A stretch of DNA of 64,000 bases, taken from NCBI RefSeq assembly GCF_000715075.1, contig NC_134101.1, forward strand, positions 198,296,103 through 198,360,102. Reading direction: 5' to 3'. The translations under genes and the position numbers were made by a program. The notes under the pieces were generated by a model that did no database searches, was not told the DNA's origin, and was given only the letters and a program-made list of their open reading frames with translations. Positions within the stretch are counted from its first letter, which is position 1. Each line of letters opens with the position of its first letter. The stretch is from Nicotiana tabacum. Taxonomy: Eukaryota; Streptophyta; Magnoliopsida; Solanales; Solanaceae. Shown one piece after another: positions 1-10,654 of this stretch.

Positions 1-1187
1 TAATATCATAAAGTAAACTCTTTTCAACTTTCGTATTTTTGTGAGACCCATGAACAGATGATAAGACATTATAACACATGAAAATTCAAGAACACAAATA
101 TCTCTAATACTTCTATGAATAGAGTCATTCGTGGAATTTGTGCATTTGCACGTTCCGTTCGTATCGTATAGATCATGCCAAAATAAAGAAGGGATAGCCT
201 TAACATACCTGGAGTAGGAAAGACTCAATATAATACTCTGTTGGAAAACCTTCGTTGATTAAGCTAAATTTGCCCCTGCTTCTTTAGAAATTCACGGACG
301 AAATTTTATCTGGTTCCTTGAATTTCTTTTGAATGATTCACGTTTTTGCCTTTGATGGAATAAGGTTCTGTATCTTCACGTTTTTGGCTTTTTTTTTAAA
401 ACCAAAGAATGCAATGTTGTTTGGTTTTTAATGAAGCAAAATGTTTCTAATTTAATGGAATGTCTTTGGCTTTTTTGTAAGCCCAAAGGCAGATTGTTTT
501 CTAAAGCCTTTCAAGACCAAATGTCTTGGATAAATCAAATCTTATCAGACAAAGACTTAAATTATCACATATTGGCCATTTGGCAAAGTGAATACTTAGT
601 CATTTCCAATTGTTGTGGCTTCTTGCCACGTGGGTAGGGGTGAGATATTAATTTTTTATCCACTTATTAGTTAACTGGGTAATATCCTGTTACTCGGTAA
701 TTAATCAATTATCCGTATAATTTTAAAAAAATTACCACAAATTACTTAAAATTCTATTTATTTTTAAAATACTTCATATATACTTTATATATTATACTAC
801 CGTGGTCACATGGCACCTTGCATGGTACTAGTTTATAATTATCGGGTATTATCGCTCGACCCGTATTTTATTCCAAATTGACTACTTTCAAAGAAACTTA
901 TTTTCTCTAATCCGTGTACCCTCTTATTCTTCATAACACTTATTTATTGCGTACTATAAATAGCGTAAGTACGTTAACGTCAAGATGATCTCATTCCCGA
1001 TCTTACATCGGTTAACTAAAAATGAAATTTTAACGTACAATACTTTAGGGTGCAACATTGTTGTAACTTAATACTGCGAAATGTGACATCACCGTAATGT
1101 AATACTGTGGGATGTGACACCTCACTTCCGGGCTCTCATTAATTTATTTATGGCGTATTTTCATGTACGAAAATATGGGGTGTAACA
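1..1187 (-). repeat. AT-rich flank ending in a probable LTR terminus
   Basis: No gene is visible. The right edge reads ...GGGGTGTAACA, so on the minus strand a sequence begins TGTTACACCCC, which is a typical gypsy LTR start. It abruptly replaces the expected Tekay-1 LTR at 1187/1188. The stretch 790-1187 is probably the first part of that LTR; its other end and a target duplication were not found, so it may run off the window or be truncated. The first 780 bases are AT-rich with nothing I recognise. Confidence 0.35.
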
Positions 1188-1380
1188 AAAATGTTGACCG
1201 AAGACAACTTATATTCATTTTAAAGGCAAAATTCATCATTTTCACAAATTTTCACATAATGGCTTTCCGACTATGTGCCCGGACTGCGCACACAAATTAA
1301 GGTGATACTGAAAGAGGTTTTAAAGCCTCGGAAAACAGAATTTATTTCTAAAACAAGTGATGACCTTCTGGGTCATCACA
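1188..1380 (-). repeat. Tekay-1 3' LTR, remnant of its first ~190 bp
   Basis: It ends (+ strand) in ...GACCTTCTGGGTCATCACA, so the minus strand begins TGTGATGACCC directly after a polypurine tract. The remainder is replaced at 1187 by another LTR-like sequence. The short direct repeat TGATGACC / GGTCATCA makes the LTR start a small hairpin. Confidence 0.6.
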
Positions 1381-1394
1381 TTCTCCACCTCTAA
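1381..1394 (-). other. Polypurine tract of Tekay-1
   Basis: The minus strand reads AGAGGTGGAGAA immediately before the LTR start TGTGATG. A polypurine tract primes plus-strand DNA synthesis and its position fixes the LTR edge. Confidence 0.6.
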
Positions 1395-2920
1395 AACAAC
1401 CGTTCATTCTCGAACGGACATAAGAAGGAAGTACCTGAGTCGGGGAAAAGATGGGGATAACGGCTCCGCATATTGGACTCGGACTTCTAGGTCGATGCCT
1501 CAGCAGGCTGACCTCTCCACTGAACACGAACAGAAGGAAATCCCTTCGATCTCAACTGACGAACCACCGGTCTAGAATAGCTACTGGCTCCTCCTTATAA
1601 GACAAGTCCTTATCCAACTGGACAGTGCTGAAATGTAATACATGGGATGGATCGCCGTGATACTTCTGAAGCATGGACACATGAAACACTAGATGCACGG
1701 CTGATAAGCCCGGTGGCAATGCAAGTCTATAAGCCACCTCCCCCACTCAATCAAGGATCTCAAACGGGACAATGAACCTAGGGATAAGCTTGCCCTTCTT
1801 CCCAAATCTCATCACGCCCTTCATAGGCAACACTCGAAGCAATACCCGCTCACTGACCATGAAAGACAAGTCACGAACCTTACGGTCGACATAACTCTTT
1901 TGCCTGGACTGAGCTGTACGAAGCCTATCCCAAATAATCCTGACCTTTTCCAAGGCATCCTTCACAAGATCCGTACCGAACAACCTAGCCTCTCCCGACT
2001 CAAACCATCCAATCGGCAACCGACACCGCCTACCATACAAAGCCTCATAAGGAGCCATTTGGATATTCGACTAGTAGTTGTTGTTGTAGGCAAACTCTGC
2101 TAAAGGTAAAAACGGATCCCACGAGCCTCCAAAGTCAATGACACAAACATAGAGCATATCCTCCAAAATCTGAATGGTCCGCTCGGACTGCCTGTCCGTC
2201 TGAGGATGAAACGTTGTGCTCAACTCAACCCGTTTGCCCACCTCTTGCTGAACTACTCTTCAGAAATATGAGTTAAACTGCGTACCTCGATCTGAAATGA
2301 TAGACACGGGCACACCATGAAGACGAACAATCTCCCGGATATAGATCTTAGCTAACCTCTCGGAAGAATATGAGACTGCTACAGGAATGAAATGTGCTTA
2401 CTTGATCAGCCTATCAACAATAACCCACACTGCATCAAACTTCCTCTGAGTTCGTGGGAGTCGAACAACGAAGCCCATAGTGATACGCTCCCACTTCCAC
2501 TCAAGAATCTCAATCTTCTAGAATAAACCACCGAGCCTCTGATGCTCGTACTTAACCTGCTGACAATTCAAACACCGAGCCACAATACAACAATGTCCTT
2601 CTTCATTCTCCTCCACCAATAATGCTGCCGCAAATCCTGATACATCTTAGCGGCGCCCAGATGAATAGAGTACCGGGAACTATGGTCCTACTCTAAAATC
2701 AACTCTCAGATTCCATCTACATTAGGCATACAAACTCGACCCTACAATCTCAAAATTGTATCATCTCCTAAGGTATCCTGCTTGGCACCTCCGTGCTGCA
2801 CCGTGTCTCTAAGGACACATAAATGAGGATCATCATACTACGGATCTCGGATACGCTCTAATAAAGAAGAACGAGCGACTGTGCAAGCTAACACACGGCT
2901 GGGCTCAGAAACATCCAACC
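1395..2920 (-). pseudogene. Tekay-1 integrase with chromodomain relic
   Basis: The integrase would insert element cDNA. Visible minus-strand pieces are the SDRGTQF segment (second catalytic Asp) and the DGQSE segment (catalytic Glu) near 2170-2330, the MAPYEALYGRRCR segment at 2010-2058, and the C-terminal VHLVFHVSMLQKY stretch near 1670. The first catalytic Asp of the usual M-D-F motif reads Gly (MGFVV, about 2470). The zinc-binding N-terminus at 2540-2720 survives only in fragments, with in-frame stops. Downstream, 1400-1570 reads as a scrambled chromodomain relic in changing frames. Non-functional. Confidence 0.8.
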
Positions 2921-3662
2921 TCACAAACTGATTGGCCAAAGCCTGAACATCCAAAGCCAGCGGTCTCTCAGCGACCAGAATATAAGCAAGACTGCCATAC
3001 TCGCAGACTTCCTACTCAAAGCGTCGACCACTACATTGGCCTTTCTTGGATGATATAAGATGGTGACATCATAGTCTTTCATCAGCTCCAACCTCCTTTT
3101 CCGCCTCAAATTTAGCTCCTTCTGCTTGAACGAGTACTGCAGACTTGTGATCCATGAAAACCTCACATGCCATGCCATACAAATAGTGCCTCCAAATCTT
3201 CAATGCGTGAACAATGGCTGCCAACCCCAAGTCATGAACCGTATAGTTCTTCTCATGAATCTTCAACTGCCACAAAGCAAAGGCAATGACCTTGACATCT
3301 TGCATCAATACCGCACCAAGTCCAATACGAGATGCATCACAACAAACTGTATATCACCCTGAACCTGTGGGCAAAACCAACACTGGTGCCGTAATCAAAG
3401 CTGTCTTGAGTTTCTGAAAGCTTGCCTCACACTCGTCCGACCACCTGAACTGGGCATCCTTCTGGGTCAACCTGGTCATCGGGGTGGCGATAGATGAAAA
3501 CCCCTCCACTAACTGACAATAATAGCCTGTCAAACCCAAGAAACTCCGGATCTCAGTAGCTGATATTAGTCTAGGCCAGTTCTTGACTGCCTCTATCTTC
3601 TTCGGATCAACTTGAATACCCTCTACTGATATCACATGACCGAAGAATGCCACTGAACTCAA
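2921..3662 (-). pseudogene. Tekay-1 RT connection and RNase H
   Basis: RNase H removes the RNA strand of the RNA-DNA hybrid. The upper part (3354-3662) is the RT C-terminal connection, with [17 protein letters not shown] and a SFLGLTGYY stretch. RNase H follows at 2921-3362, with the [20 protein letters not shown] helix region and a C-terminal VVVDALSRK motif. Several frame changes separate these pieces, including one near 3354 and one near 3110. Identity is clear from conserved block order; activity is not expected. Confidence 0.8.
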
Positions 3663-4200
3663 CTAGAACTCACACTTCGAAAATTTGGCATACAACTGAC
3701 TATCCCTCAAAGTCTTAAAAACTGCTCTAAGATGCTGCTCATGCTCCTTCCGGCTGCGGGAATAGATCAAAATATCGTCAATGAAGACTATCACGAACAA
3801 ATCCAAGTAAGTCCTGAACACTCGATTCATCAAATCCATAAAAGTTGTTGTGGCATTTGTCAACCCGAAGGACATCACCAAGAACTCATAATGTTCGTAC
3901 CAAGTGCAAAAAGCTGTCTTAGGGACATCGGATGCCCTAATCCTTAACTGATGGTAGCCAGATCTTAAGTAAATCTTCAAAACTACCTTGACACCCTGAA
4001 GCTGATCAAACAAATCATCAATCCTCGGCAATGGATACTTATTCTTGATTGTAACCTTGTTCAACTGCCGGTAATCTATACACATTCGCATCGATTTATC
4101 CTTCTTCTTAACAAACAACACTGTTGCACCCCAAGGCGAGAGACTAGGTATAAGAAAGTCTTTCTAAATCAAGTCTTGCAACTGCTCCTTCAATGCTTTC
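3663..4200 (-). pseudogene. Tekay-1 reverse transcriptase core
   Basis: This is the RT palm and fingers region. It carries the [20 protein letters not shown] block, the [16 protein letters not shown] block, the MSFGLTNA block (here with Thr replacing the usual Pro) and the catalytic FIDD box followed by ILIYSRSR. The stretch 3663-4121 is one open frame of 152 codons. It opens into the RNase H region through a stop at 3663 in place of a continuing codon. Conserved catalytic Asp pair is intact, but substitutions such as LRS for LRSG-type contacts and flanking stops show decay. Confidence 0.88.
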
Positions 4201-4633
4201 AACTTAGGCAGCACCATACGCTATGGTAGAATAGAAATGGGCTGAGTGCCTAGAGCCAAATCAATGCAGAAGTCAATATCCCTGTCGAGTGGCATACCCA
4301 GCAGGTTTGAAAGAAATACCTCAGGGAACTCATGAACAATAGGCACAAAATTAATAGAAGGAACCTTAGCACTAGAAACACAAACATATGCCGAATAGGC
4401 CAAACACCCCTTCTCGACCATACCTCGAGCCTTTACATAATAGATAACACTATGGGTAGAATGTCTAGGAGTCCCTCTCCACACTAAACAAGGTAAAACC
4501 AGCAAGGCTAAGGTCACAGTCTTGGCATGACAGTCCAAAATAGCATGGTAAGGTGATAACCAGTCCATCCCCAATATGACGTCAAAATCAACCATGTCCA
4601 GAAGTAACAAATCTACACGAGAATCAAGACCCC
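4201..4633 (-). pseudogene. Tekay-1 protease C-terminal half and PR-RT linker
   Basis: The retropepsin C-terminal half carries the FDVILGMDWL flap-distal block, then the linker with a degraded [16 protein letters not shown] segment leading into RT. The frame is open up to 4633, where the 3' LTR of Tat-A begins; the catalytic half of the same protease lies at 45991-46270, about 41 kb away. The ACCCC duplication on each side and the continuing frame show that this was one gene before the insertion. Confidence 0.85.
4629..4633. repeat. Target-site duplication ACCCC of Tat-A (left copy)
   Basis: ACCCC directly precedes the LTR start TGTCGCG and recurs directly after the LTR end ATCAACA at 45991-45995. 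Confidence 0.85.
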
Positions 4634-7600
4634 TGTCGCGCCCCCTTTTTCTCGCAAAATCGGGTTTATGACATTTAGGAGGACAACTCATTCCTTTTGG
4701 GAATTGGGTTTGAATTTGAAGAGTCTCCACCTATTGATTAGGGTGTACTAGGACACCAAAGATCTTGATTTGAACAACCAGAGATAGGGTAAGGGCTTGA
4801 AATTTCCAAGGGGAAGGTGTTAGGCACCCCTCAGAATCCACTAGTATGGTTTCCGGCCAGACAATTATTGTGAATTTGGGTGCAATTAGCATATAAGCAA
4901 ATAAGGCTCAAATAAGAGGGGATTTCACATAATGGTTTGAAAGTAAACAAAAATTGAAAGAACGGTTAGAAAAGCTAATTTTTTAAAAGGAGGAGTTGAA
5001 ATGCTAAAAGAAAGAAATAAAGAGTAAATGGAGGGGGGGTCCTAGGTTTATTAAAAATATGGATCATCCCACACAATGTCTGATAATCACTCCTCAATGA
5101 GGGGCTACACATGACATTATCGCATGGTCATCATATCCATATCTACCCTTCCCACCTCGTTAAGGTATTTAAAGCGTGGATTGGTTTCGATTACTTATTG
5201 CATGCTATTACCCATCCCATTCCTATCATTTCCGGAGGCATTTAGGACTACTAATCCTAAAAGGGAGGGATGTTGAGCTTATTTGGAGTTTCAAAGGTTA
5301 AACTCTAAGGCAAAATGCAAAAAACACATATTGCACATTTTGGGGAAAGCATATAAACAAATAGAGGCTCAGGTATACCTCCTTAAACAAAGAAAGCATA
5401 TATCTAGCATGTCTTGCATATACTATTTAGGTCTGATTTAAAAATATTAAGATGAGGTAGATGAGATTGTTGAGGCAGCTTTAGTTAATTACATAACTCA
5501 GATAAGAAGTCCGAATCAGGTTTTCCTGCTAGTTGTAATAATTAATAAAAGCAGATTCAGTTTTACTCTAAGGCTTGCCTAAGTGTTTAAACGGGGTCCT
5601 ATAGGCATGATATCTACTGATTTTAGAAGGTAACGAGACAGTAAACTTGGAATGAATTATTTAAAGTCCTATATGCATACTTGTTAAACTGGCTAAGTGG
5701 GGGACTCAGATTACTAAAAAAGAGATGCAGAGCGTACAAAAGTAAATAAATTGGTTACAGGTTCTGCGGGTGATAGCATTTAATACTACTGATTTTACAT
5801 CTAACATTGAGTGAAGCGAATAAGATTCATTTAGAAACTCCTATAGGCATGCTTTCTATACGTTGCTGATTTTAAAACCTTATAGACGTAGTGTCGAAAT
5901 GCAAAAAACCTTGTAGACGTGGTATTTATATGTGGAAGCCTTATAGACATGGTATACATATGTAGTTGAATATGCAAAATTAGAACAGTCCTATAGGCAG
6001 GATTTCTATATGGAGTTGAATATGCAGAATTAGAACATTCCTATAGGCATGGTTTCTACCCTTTGCATGCATAGTTACCCATCCTTTTTTCACTAGCCAA
6101 CCCCAAATGTTATTACAACTTATTACAAACTGGAATAGTAAATTACATCAGAAAATCCAAATAAAGTACAACTAGAGGAGGCCTGATTCTGACTTCCTCA
6201 CTGAGTTATGAGATAAACCAACTTAAAGACCATTGATTCAAAGACTTTCTCCAATTTGGGTGTGTCAAAGTTCCCTAAGAGCCTGAATGGGACTCCGGGC
6301 AGTGCTCATACCCAAATTGTATCACCAGAATAGGACGAGTACAGTGTGGAAGGGCCAGCCCTCAAGTGTCCAAGTTTAGAGGGAGCCCTCAATGGGTCCC
6401 AAAGAAAGGCTCACAAGAGGGGGGCGGAACTTAAGTCTAAGAGAGAGTGCAAGTGAAGAAATAGAGTTATGAGGGGATAAAGGAGAGGGAACCAGCCACA
6501 AAAAAGTTGATATTTTCATACAAAAAGGGTTTAGGGGGTTGGGAGTCACTCACTTAAAACATGAATGCAATCAAAACTACACAAGGAGGTTTGAAATCAA
6601 TCCCAAAATTGAAGGTCATTTCAGAGGGAAATTCAGCATATAAAAGAGTACATAAGTATTAGGCATGCAAGGCTTAAATTAGGACAAAGAGAAGTGTCAT
6701 GCAATCACAAAGTCACTAAGTAGTGGACTATAGGCACATAGTAGTCCCATAGGTCAATCTTAGTAACTCAGTAATAGAGAAAAGAGAGAGTATCAAATAG
6801 CATGCAAAAGGGGTCAAGTAAAAGACATTATAGAGTTTAGCAGGAAGTCAGAATCATATAAAGAAACAAGAGATTTTGAAATTCAGTCGAGCAACAGGTG
6901 AAACAACTTCAGAAACTTGAATAGGTTCAAAGGAATTAGAGTTTTGAAACCCATTAAATTCAGAGTACGACGAACGAGTAAATCATATAGCAAATTGTCT
7001 CAGGACTCAAATGAAGCCCAAATTTTAGGGTTTTCACCGTCACTCAAGTATAGAGATGAAAAACAAGTAAACCAGGCAAAAAATATCAACAAAATAAAAT
7101 CAGAAATCTCAAGAAGGAACTAAGACTTTTAACATGCACCCTCCAGTAGAAGAACAACATAAAGAAACACAGTAGAACATGCTAAATATCAGAGAAAGCT
7201 TCGAAAATAACTTAACAAAACGTAAATCAAAAAAGACAAAGGGGTTTTGAAGGCAGAGTTTTGAAAGAAATCTCAAGAAAATGTTTAAAAGTTTAGAGTA
7301 AACATAGATCTACAACGGATCTAAAAGAATCGGAAGAACCTTGAAGGTTAGGGTTTCAGAAGAACCCAGATGGTGAGAAAGGCTTGGAAAGTCATTGATC
7401 TAAGCAGGAGAAGTCAAGATCAGGCTCGAATAGCCATGACTGGCCGGAGCAAGGTCGGAGACAGCCATAAAACTGAAATCAACCCAGGTCTTGACAAAAA
7501 CTTCTTCAAGTTGTGGCCTTGAAAACATGATAATAAGATAGGTAGGAGTCATAGGAGGTAGATACAGGACTTTAATGGCTTTGGAAGCCATTGATTCAGG

Positions 7601-8373
7601 CGATTTTAGGGTGGTGGTTGAAGGTGGCGGCTAGGGTTTGAGAGAGATTTGGGAGAGAAGGGGGGTTCGAAGGCGGCTGCAGGTGATAAATGATTTAGGG
7701 TTTGGGGTAGTTGGGAATTAAAAAAGGAAAGGGTTGTTGTGAGTCGTTGATCTAGGCGATCAACGGCTTGGATTAAAAGGGGATCCGGGCGGGTTATTTG
7801 AAAGGTTGTGGGTCGGGTAGATTAGGATTGGGTCATGCTAACTGGGTTTAAAAATTGGGTTCAATTGGGGTGCCAAATCTGGCTAAAATTGAAATACGAA
7901 TGGGCTAACATTTAAATAGCCATTTTTCCCTATTTGGTTTTAAAAAATAGTAAAATAATTTACAAAAATAAATTAAATGTACTAAAATGATTGATAATAC
8001 ATAATTATCAAATTAAAAATACTGGATTTAATTTTATAAATATAAACACAGTTAAATCTTAAAGGAGGCTAATATAGCAACTATATGCAATTTAGTTTTA
8101 AAAATAATAAATAAATTTATAAAAATGTGTAAATATTATATTAGCTATATTTTACTATAAATATGAGATTCCAACAAATGAATCACCAAAAATGGTAATT
8201 TTGGGATAATTATTGGGTTTTCCCTGATAAATAGGGCAAGAAATTGATTTAAAAATCTTTAAAAATTAAGGAAAAATAATAAAACATTTGGACATACTTA
8301 TATATGCATATATATGCTATTTTGAAAGTATTTTTACATATTAAAATATATAGGAAAAAATTCGGTATCAACA
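4634..8373 (-). repeat. Tat-A 3' LTR (3.74 kb, complete)
   Basis: It spans TGTCGCGCC... to ...GGTATCAACA; on the minus strand it begins TGTTGATACC right after a polypurine tract and ends GGCGCGACA. Its last 72 minus-strand-start bases match 45919-45990, and most of its length matches, in opposite orientation, 55204-59239 (for example the ACTCCTCAATGAGGGGCTAC segment at 5090). It holds a dispersed CCTATAGGCATG motif (5600-6060). No reliable promoter was identified and open frames inside it look accidental. Confidence 0.85.
4731..4740 (-). other. PBS-like box inside the Tat-A LTR
   Basis: The minus strand reads GTGGAGACTC about 100 bp before the LTR 3' end. The same box (TGGCGACTC) occurs at the same distance in the other Tat LTRs and forms the actual primer binding site of Tat-B. 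Confidence 0.4.
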
Positions 8374-8390
8374 GCTGCCCCTATTTACCC
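8374..8390 (-). other. Polypurine tract of Tat-A
   Basis: The minus strand reads GGGTAAATAGGGGCAGC immediately before the LTR start TGTTGATACC. Confidence 0.7.
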
Positions 8391-8487
8391 GGGAAGGATG
8401 AAAGAGTTGTCGGGTAAAGATATGATGGCCAATTTTGACCGAACGAAATGGTTCGAGGAGGCTTAGGCCATGCTCTAGCTTCTAAGC

Positions 8488-8533
8488 TGCCTACATATCC
8501 CTGGTCTTACAGGAATCAGGCCATATGTAGTTC
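8488..8533 (+). other. Dyad motif, copy 1
   Basis: CTGCCTACATATCC ... GGAATCAGG ... ATATGTAGTTC. CTACATAT (8491-8498) pairs perfectly with ATATGTAG (8523-8530). It lies about 115 bp inside the Tat-A 3' LTR edge. Confidence 0.65.
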
Positions 8534-8754
8534 AGGCTCTATCGGCGGAGGATGCCGACAGAGATTTTTCGAGAATGGATGCAATATTTAGGACAGGGTG
8601 AGTGGGCGGCTTGTGAGAATGGTTAAGGTTCGATATGGCTGCGGGAACTGGAGAGGGATTTCTCCTGCCGAGATGGTAGTTGCTCGCCGGTGTACCTGTA
8701 ATTAAAAACAATACAAGCGTGTACTGTGCATAAATTTAAACAAGATGCAAATTC

Positions 8755-9000
8755 TCATCGGACCATGAGGATCGTCTTCGGACGATTAGAATGACGTCCT
8801 TAGACCATGATGTACTGGGCCATGAAGCGTGTAATAAAGGATTCGCGGACCATGAAATGATGCTCTCGGGCTATGAGGATGGTGCCTCCGAACCATGATG
8901 CCTTTGAATAATGATATGCAAAAGATTAAAAAGGGGTCCTCATGCGATGACATGGTGTTCTCGGGCTATGAAAATGGTGCCTCCGAGCAATGACGCCTTC
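8755..9000. repeat. Degenerate tandem repeat, ~40-bp units
   Basis: Diverged units share CTCGGGCTATGA, GGTGCCTCCGA and CCATGATG. The first units are barely recognisable, so the left edge is uncertain. Confidence 0.5.
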
Positions 9001-9262
9001 GGATCATTTGGCGATCTTTCGGCCCATAAGATGCAGTATTTGGAGATCTTTCAGCCTATACAATGCAGAAGGTGACGATCTTTCAGCTATGCAAATGTAA
9101 ATAGGGTGGTGATCTTTCAGCCATGCAAATGTGAATAAGGTGGAAATCTTTCAGCCATGCAAATGTAAATAAGGTGGCGATCTTTCAGCCATGCAAATGT
9201 AGAGGGTGACGATCTTTCAGCCGTGCAAATGCAAATAAGGTGGTGATTTTTCAGCCATGCAA
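9001..9262. repeat. Tandem repeat, 34-bp units (about 7 copies)
   Basis: Units share GATCTTTCAGCCATGCAAAT. Successive CCATGC positions at 9121, 9155 and 9189 give a period of 34 bp. Units at both ends have small length changes. Confidence 0.8.
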
Positions 9263-9271
9263 ACGGGGTTT

Positions 9272-9935
9272 GGAGGTAGAGCTTAACCTCAGAAGGTAGA
9301 ATGGTAGCCTTATGCAATGTAAGAATGCAAATGGAGGTAGAGCTTAACCTTGGAAGGCAGAATGGTAGCCTTATGCAATGCAAGAATACAGATGGAGCTA
9401 GAGCTTAAATTCGGAATGCAGAACGATAGCCTTATGCAATGCAGAAATGTAGATGGAGATAGAGCTTAGTCTCGGAAGGCAGAATGATAGCCTTATGCAA
9501 TGCGAGAATGTAGATGGAGGTAGAGCTAAACCTCAGAAGGCAAAATGGTTGCCTTATGCAATGCAGAAATGTAGATGGAGACAAAGCTTAGTCTTGGAAG
9601 GCAGAATGATAGCCTTATGTAATGCAGAAATACAGATGGAGGTAGAGCTTAACCTCAGAAGGCAGAATGGTAGCCTTACGCAATGTAGAAATTCTGATGG
9701 ATACAGAGCTTAGTCTCGAAAGGCGGAATGGTAGCCTTATGCAATGCAGAAATGCATAAGGAGGTAGAGCTTAACCTCGAAAGGCAAAATGATAACCTTA
9801 TGTAATGGAGAAATGCAGATGGAGACAGAGTTTAGTCTTAGAAGGTAGAATGATAGCCTTATGCAATACAGAAATGCATATAGAGGTAGAGCTTAACCTC
9901 GAAAGGAAGAATGATAGTCTTATGCAAAAAATAAA
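9272..9935. repeat. Tandem repeat, 61-bp units (11 copies) with covarying hairpins
   Basis: Units begin near 9272, 9333 and so on at 61-bp steps. Each has two short inverted repeats: GAGGT-AGAGCTTA-ACCTC (or GAGAC-AGAGCTTA-GTCTC) and AAGGC-AGAATGATA-GCCTT. From about the fifth unit onward the first arm alternates between the GAGGT/ACCTC and GAGAC/GTCTC types, with both arms changing together in most units. Confidence 0.85.
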
Positions 9936-10394
9936 ATAGAAAATGGTAATAAATCTTTCTTAGCTGATAGCAGATTGCGATATTGTGACTGCCGGGGACA
10001 TCGTGACATACGGAATGTCACTGGTGCGTGTTGATAACAAATGTTTGTAAGTGCAATGGTTCCGAGAGTTGTAATTCTGAACAATGTTTGTCTCGTGAGT
10101 GTATAGTATATCTGATGCTTTCATAATCCAAATGGCTGCATCCAAAGAAAAATCATGAGTTTTGTAGAGGGGGAAGGTTAGTTCGTATCCCCGCTGGCTT
10201 TTCTTGAACTGCTCGGCTTTGATCCGGCGATACTGTATATATCACTGGGGTAGTGTTGCTAAACAAGGCAATTTTAGTAATAAACATGCATGATTTAGTA
10301 AAAGCATAACATAAGTACATAATTATAGAATAGTTTTCTTTAGATGAACCGACGAATGTGACATGGTTCAGGACATTGCAACCTCTCTTGCTAC

Positions 10395-10423
10395 AGAATT
10401 TTGAGGGTCCTCCTCAAAATTCT
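10395..10423. other. Perfect 12-bp hairpin followed by PPT-like tract, copy 1
   Basis: AGAATTTTGAGG - GTCCT - CCTCAAAATTCT, then GCCCCAGTTT. The minus strand AAACTGGGGC resembles the polypurine tracts of both Tat elements. Confidence 0.7.
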
Positions 10424-10486
10424 GCCCCAGTTTACTGGGTTGCTGCTTCCGACTACTGCTAGCGATAATTGGCTGAAATCAATTTC

Positions 10487-10515
10487 AGAATTTTGAGGGT
10501 CCTCCTCAAAATTCT
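10487..10515. other. Perfect 12-bp hairpin followed by PPT-like tract, copy 2
   Basis: Identical to the copy 92 bp to its left, including the GCCCCAGTTT tail. The sequence between the copies is unrelated. Confidence 0.7.
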
Positions 10516-10579
10516 GCCCCAGTTTCCAATCGCGGGGGAAAGTGAAAATTTTATTGAATTGTGACCGAACACATAGGGC

Positions 10580-10625
10580 TGCCTATGTATCCCCTCTTAA
10601 ATGGGAATCAGGTCAGGCGTAGTTC
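10580..10625 (+). other. Dyad motif, copy 2
   Basis: GCCTATGTATCCCC ... GGGAATCAGGTC ... GCGTAGTTC. CTATGT (10583-10588) pairs with GCGTAG (10617-10622) using two T-G wobbles on the + strand. It lies 30 bp beyond the Tat-A pol stop. Confidence 0.65.
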
Positions 10626-10654
10626 AATTCACATCATATAAGGAAACATAAAGA

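Larger units (their letters stand above)
8391..10654 (-). other. Tat-A 3' untranslated region
   Basis: This 2.3-kb stretch lies between the pol stop and the 3' LTR and has no credible gene. It holds, from the LTR side, dyad motif copy 1 (8488-8533), three successive tandem arrays (8755-9000, 9001-9262, 9272-9935), two identical hairpins followed by PPT-like tracts (10395-10423 and 10487-10515), and dyad motif copy 2 (10580-10625). In 9936-10394 I see nothing else. Confidence 0.7.

Noticed and set aside
9001..9935. Possible CRISPR-like array
   Set aside because: The repeats are contiguous with no unique spacers, and the DNA is a plant nuclear retrotransposon.
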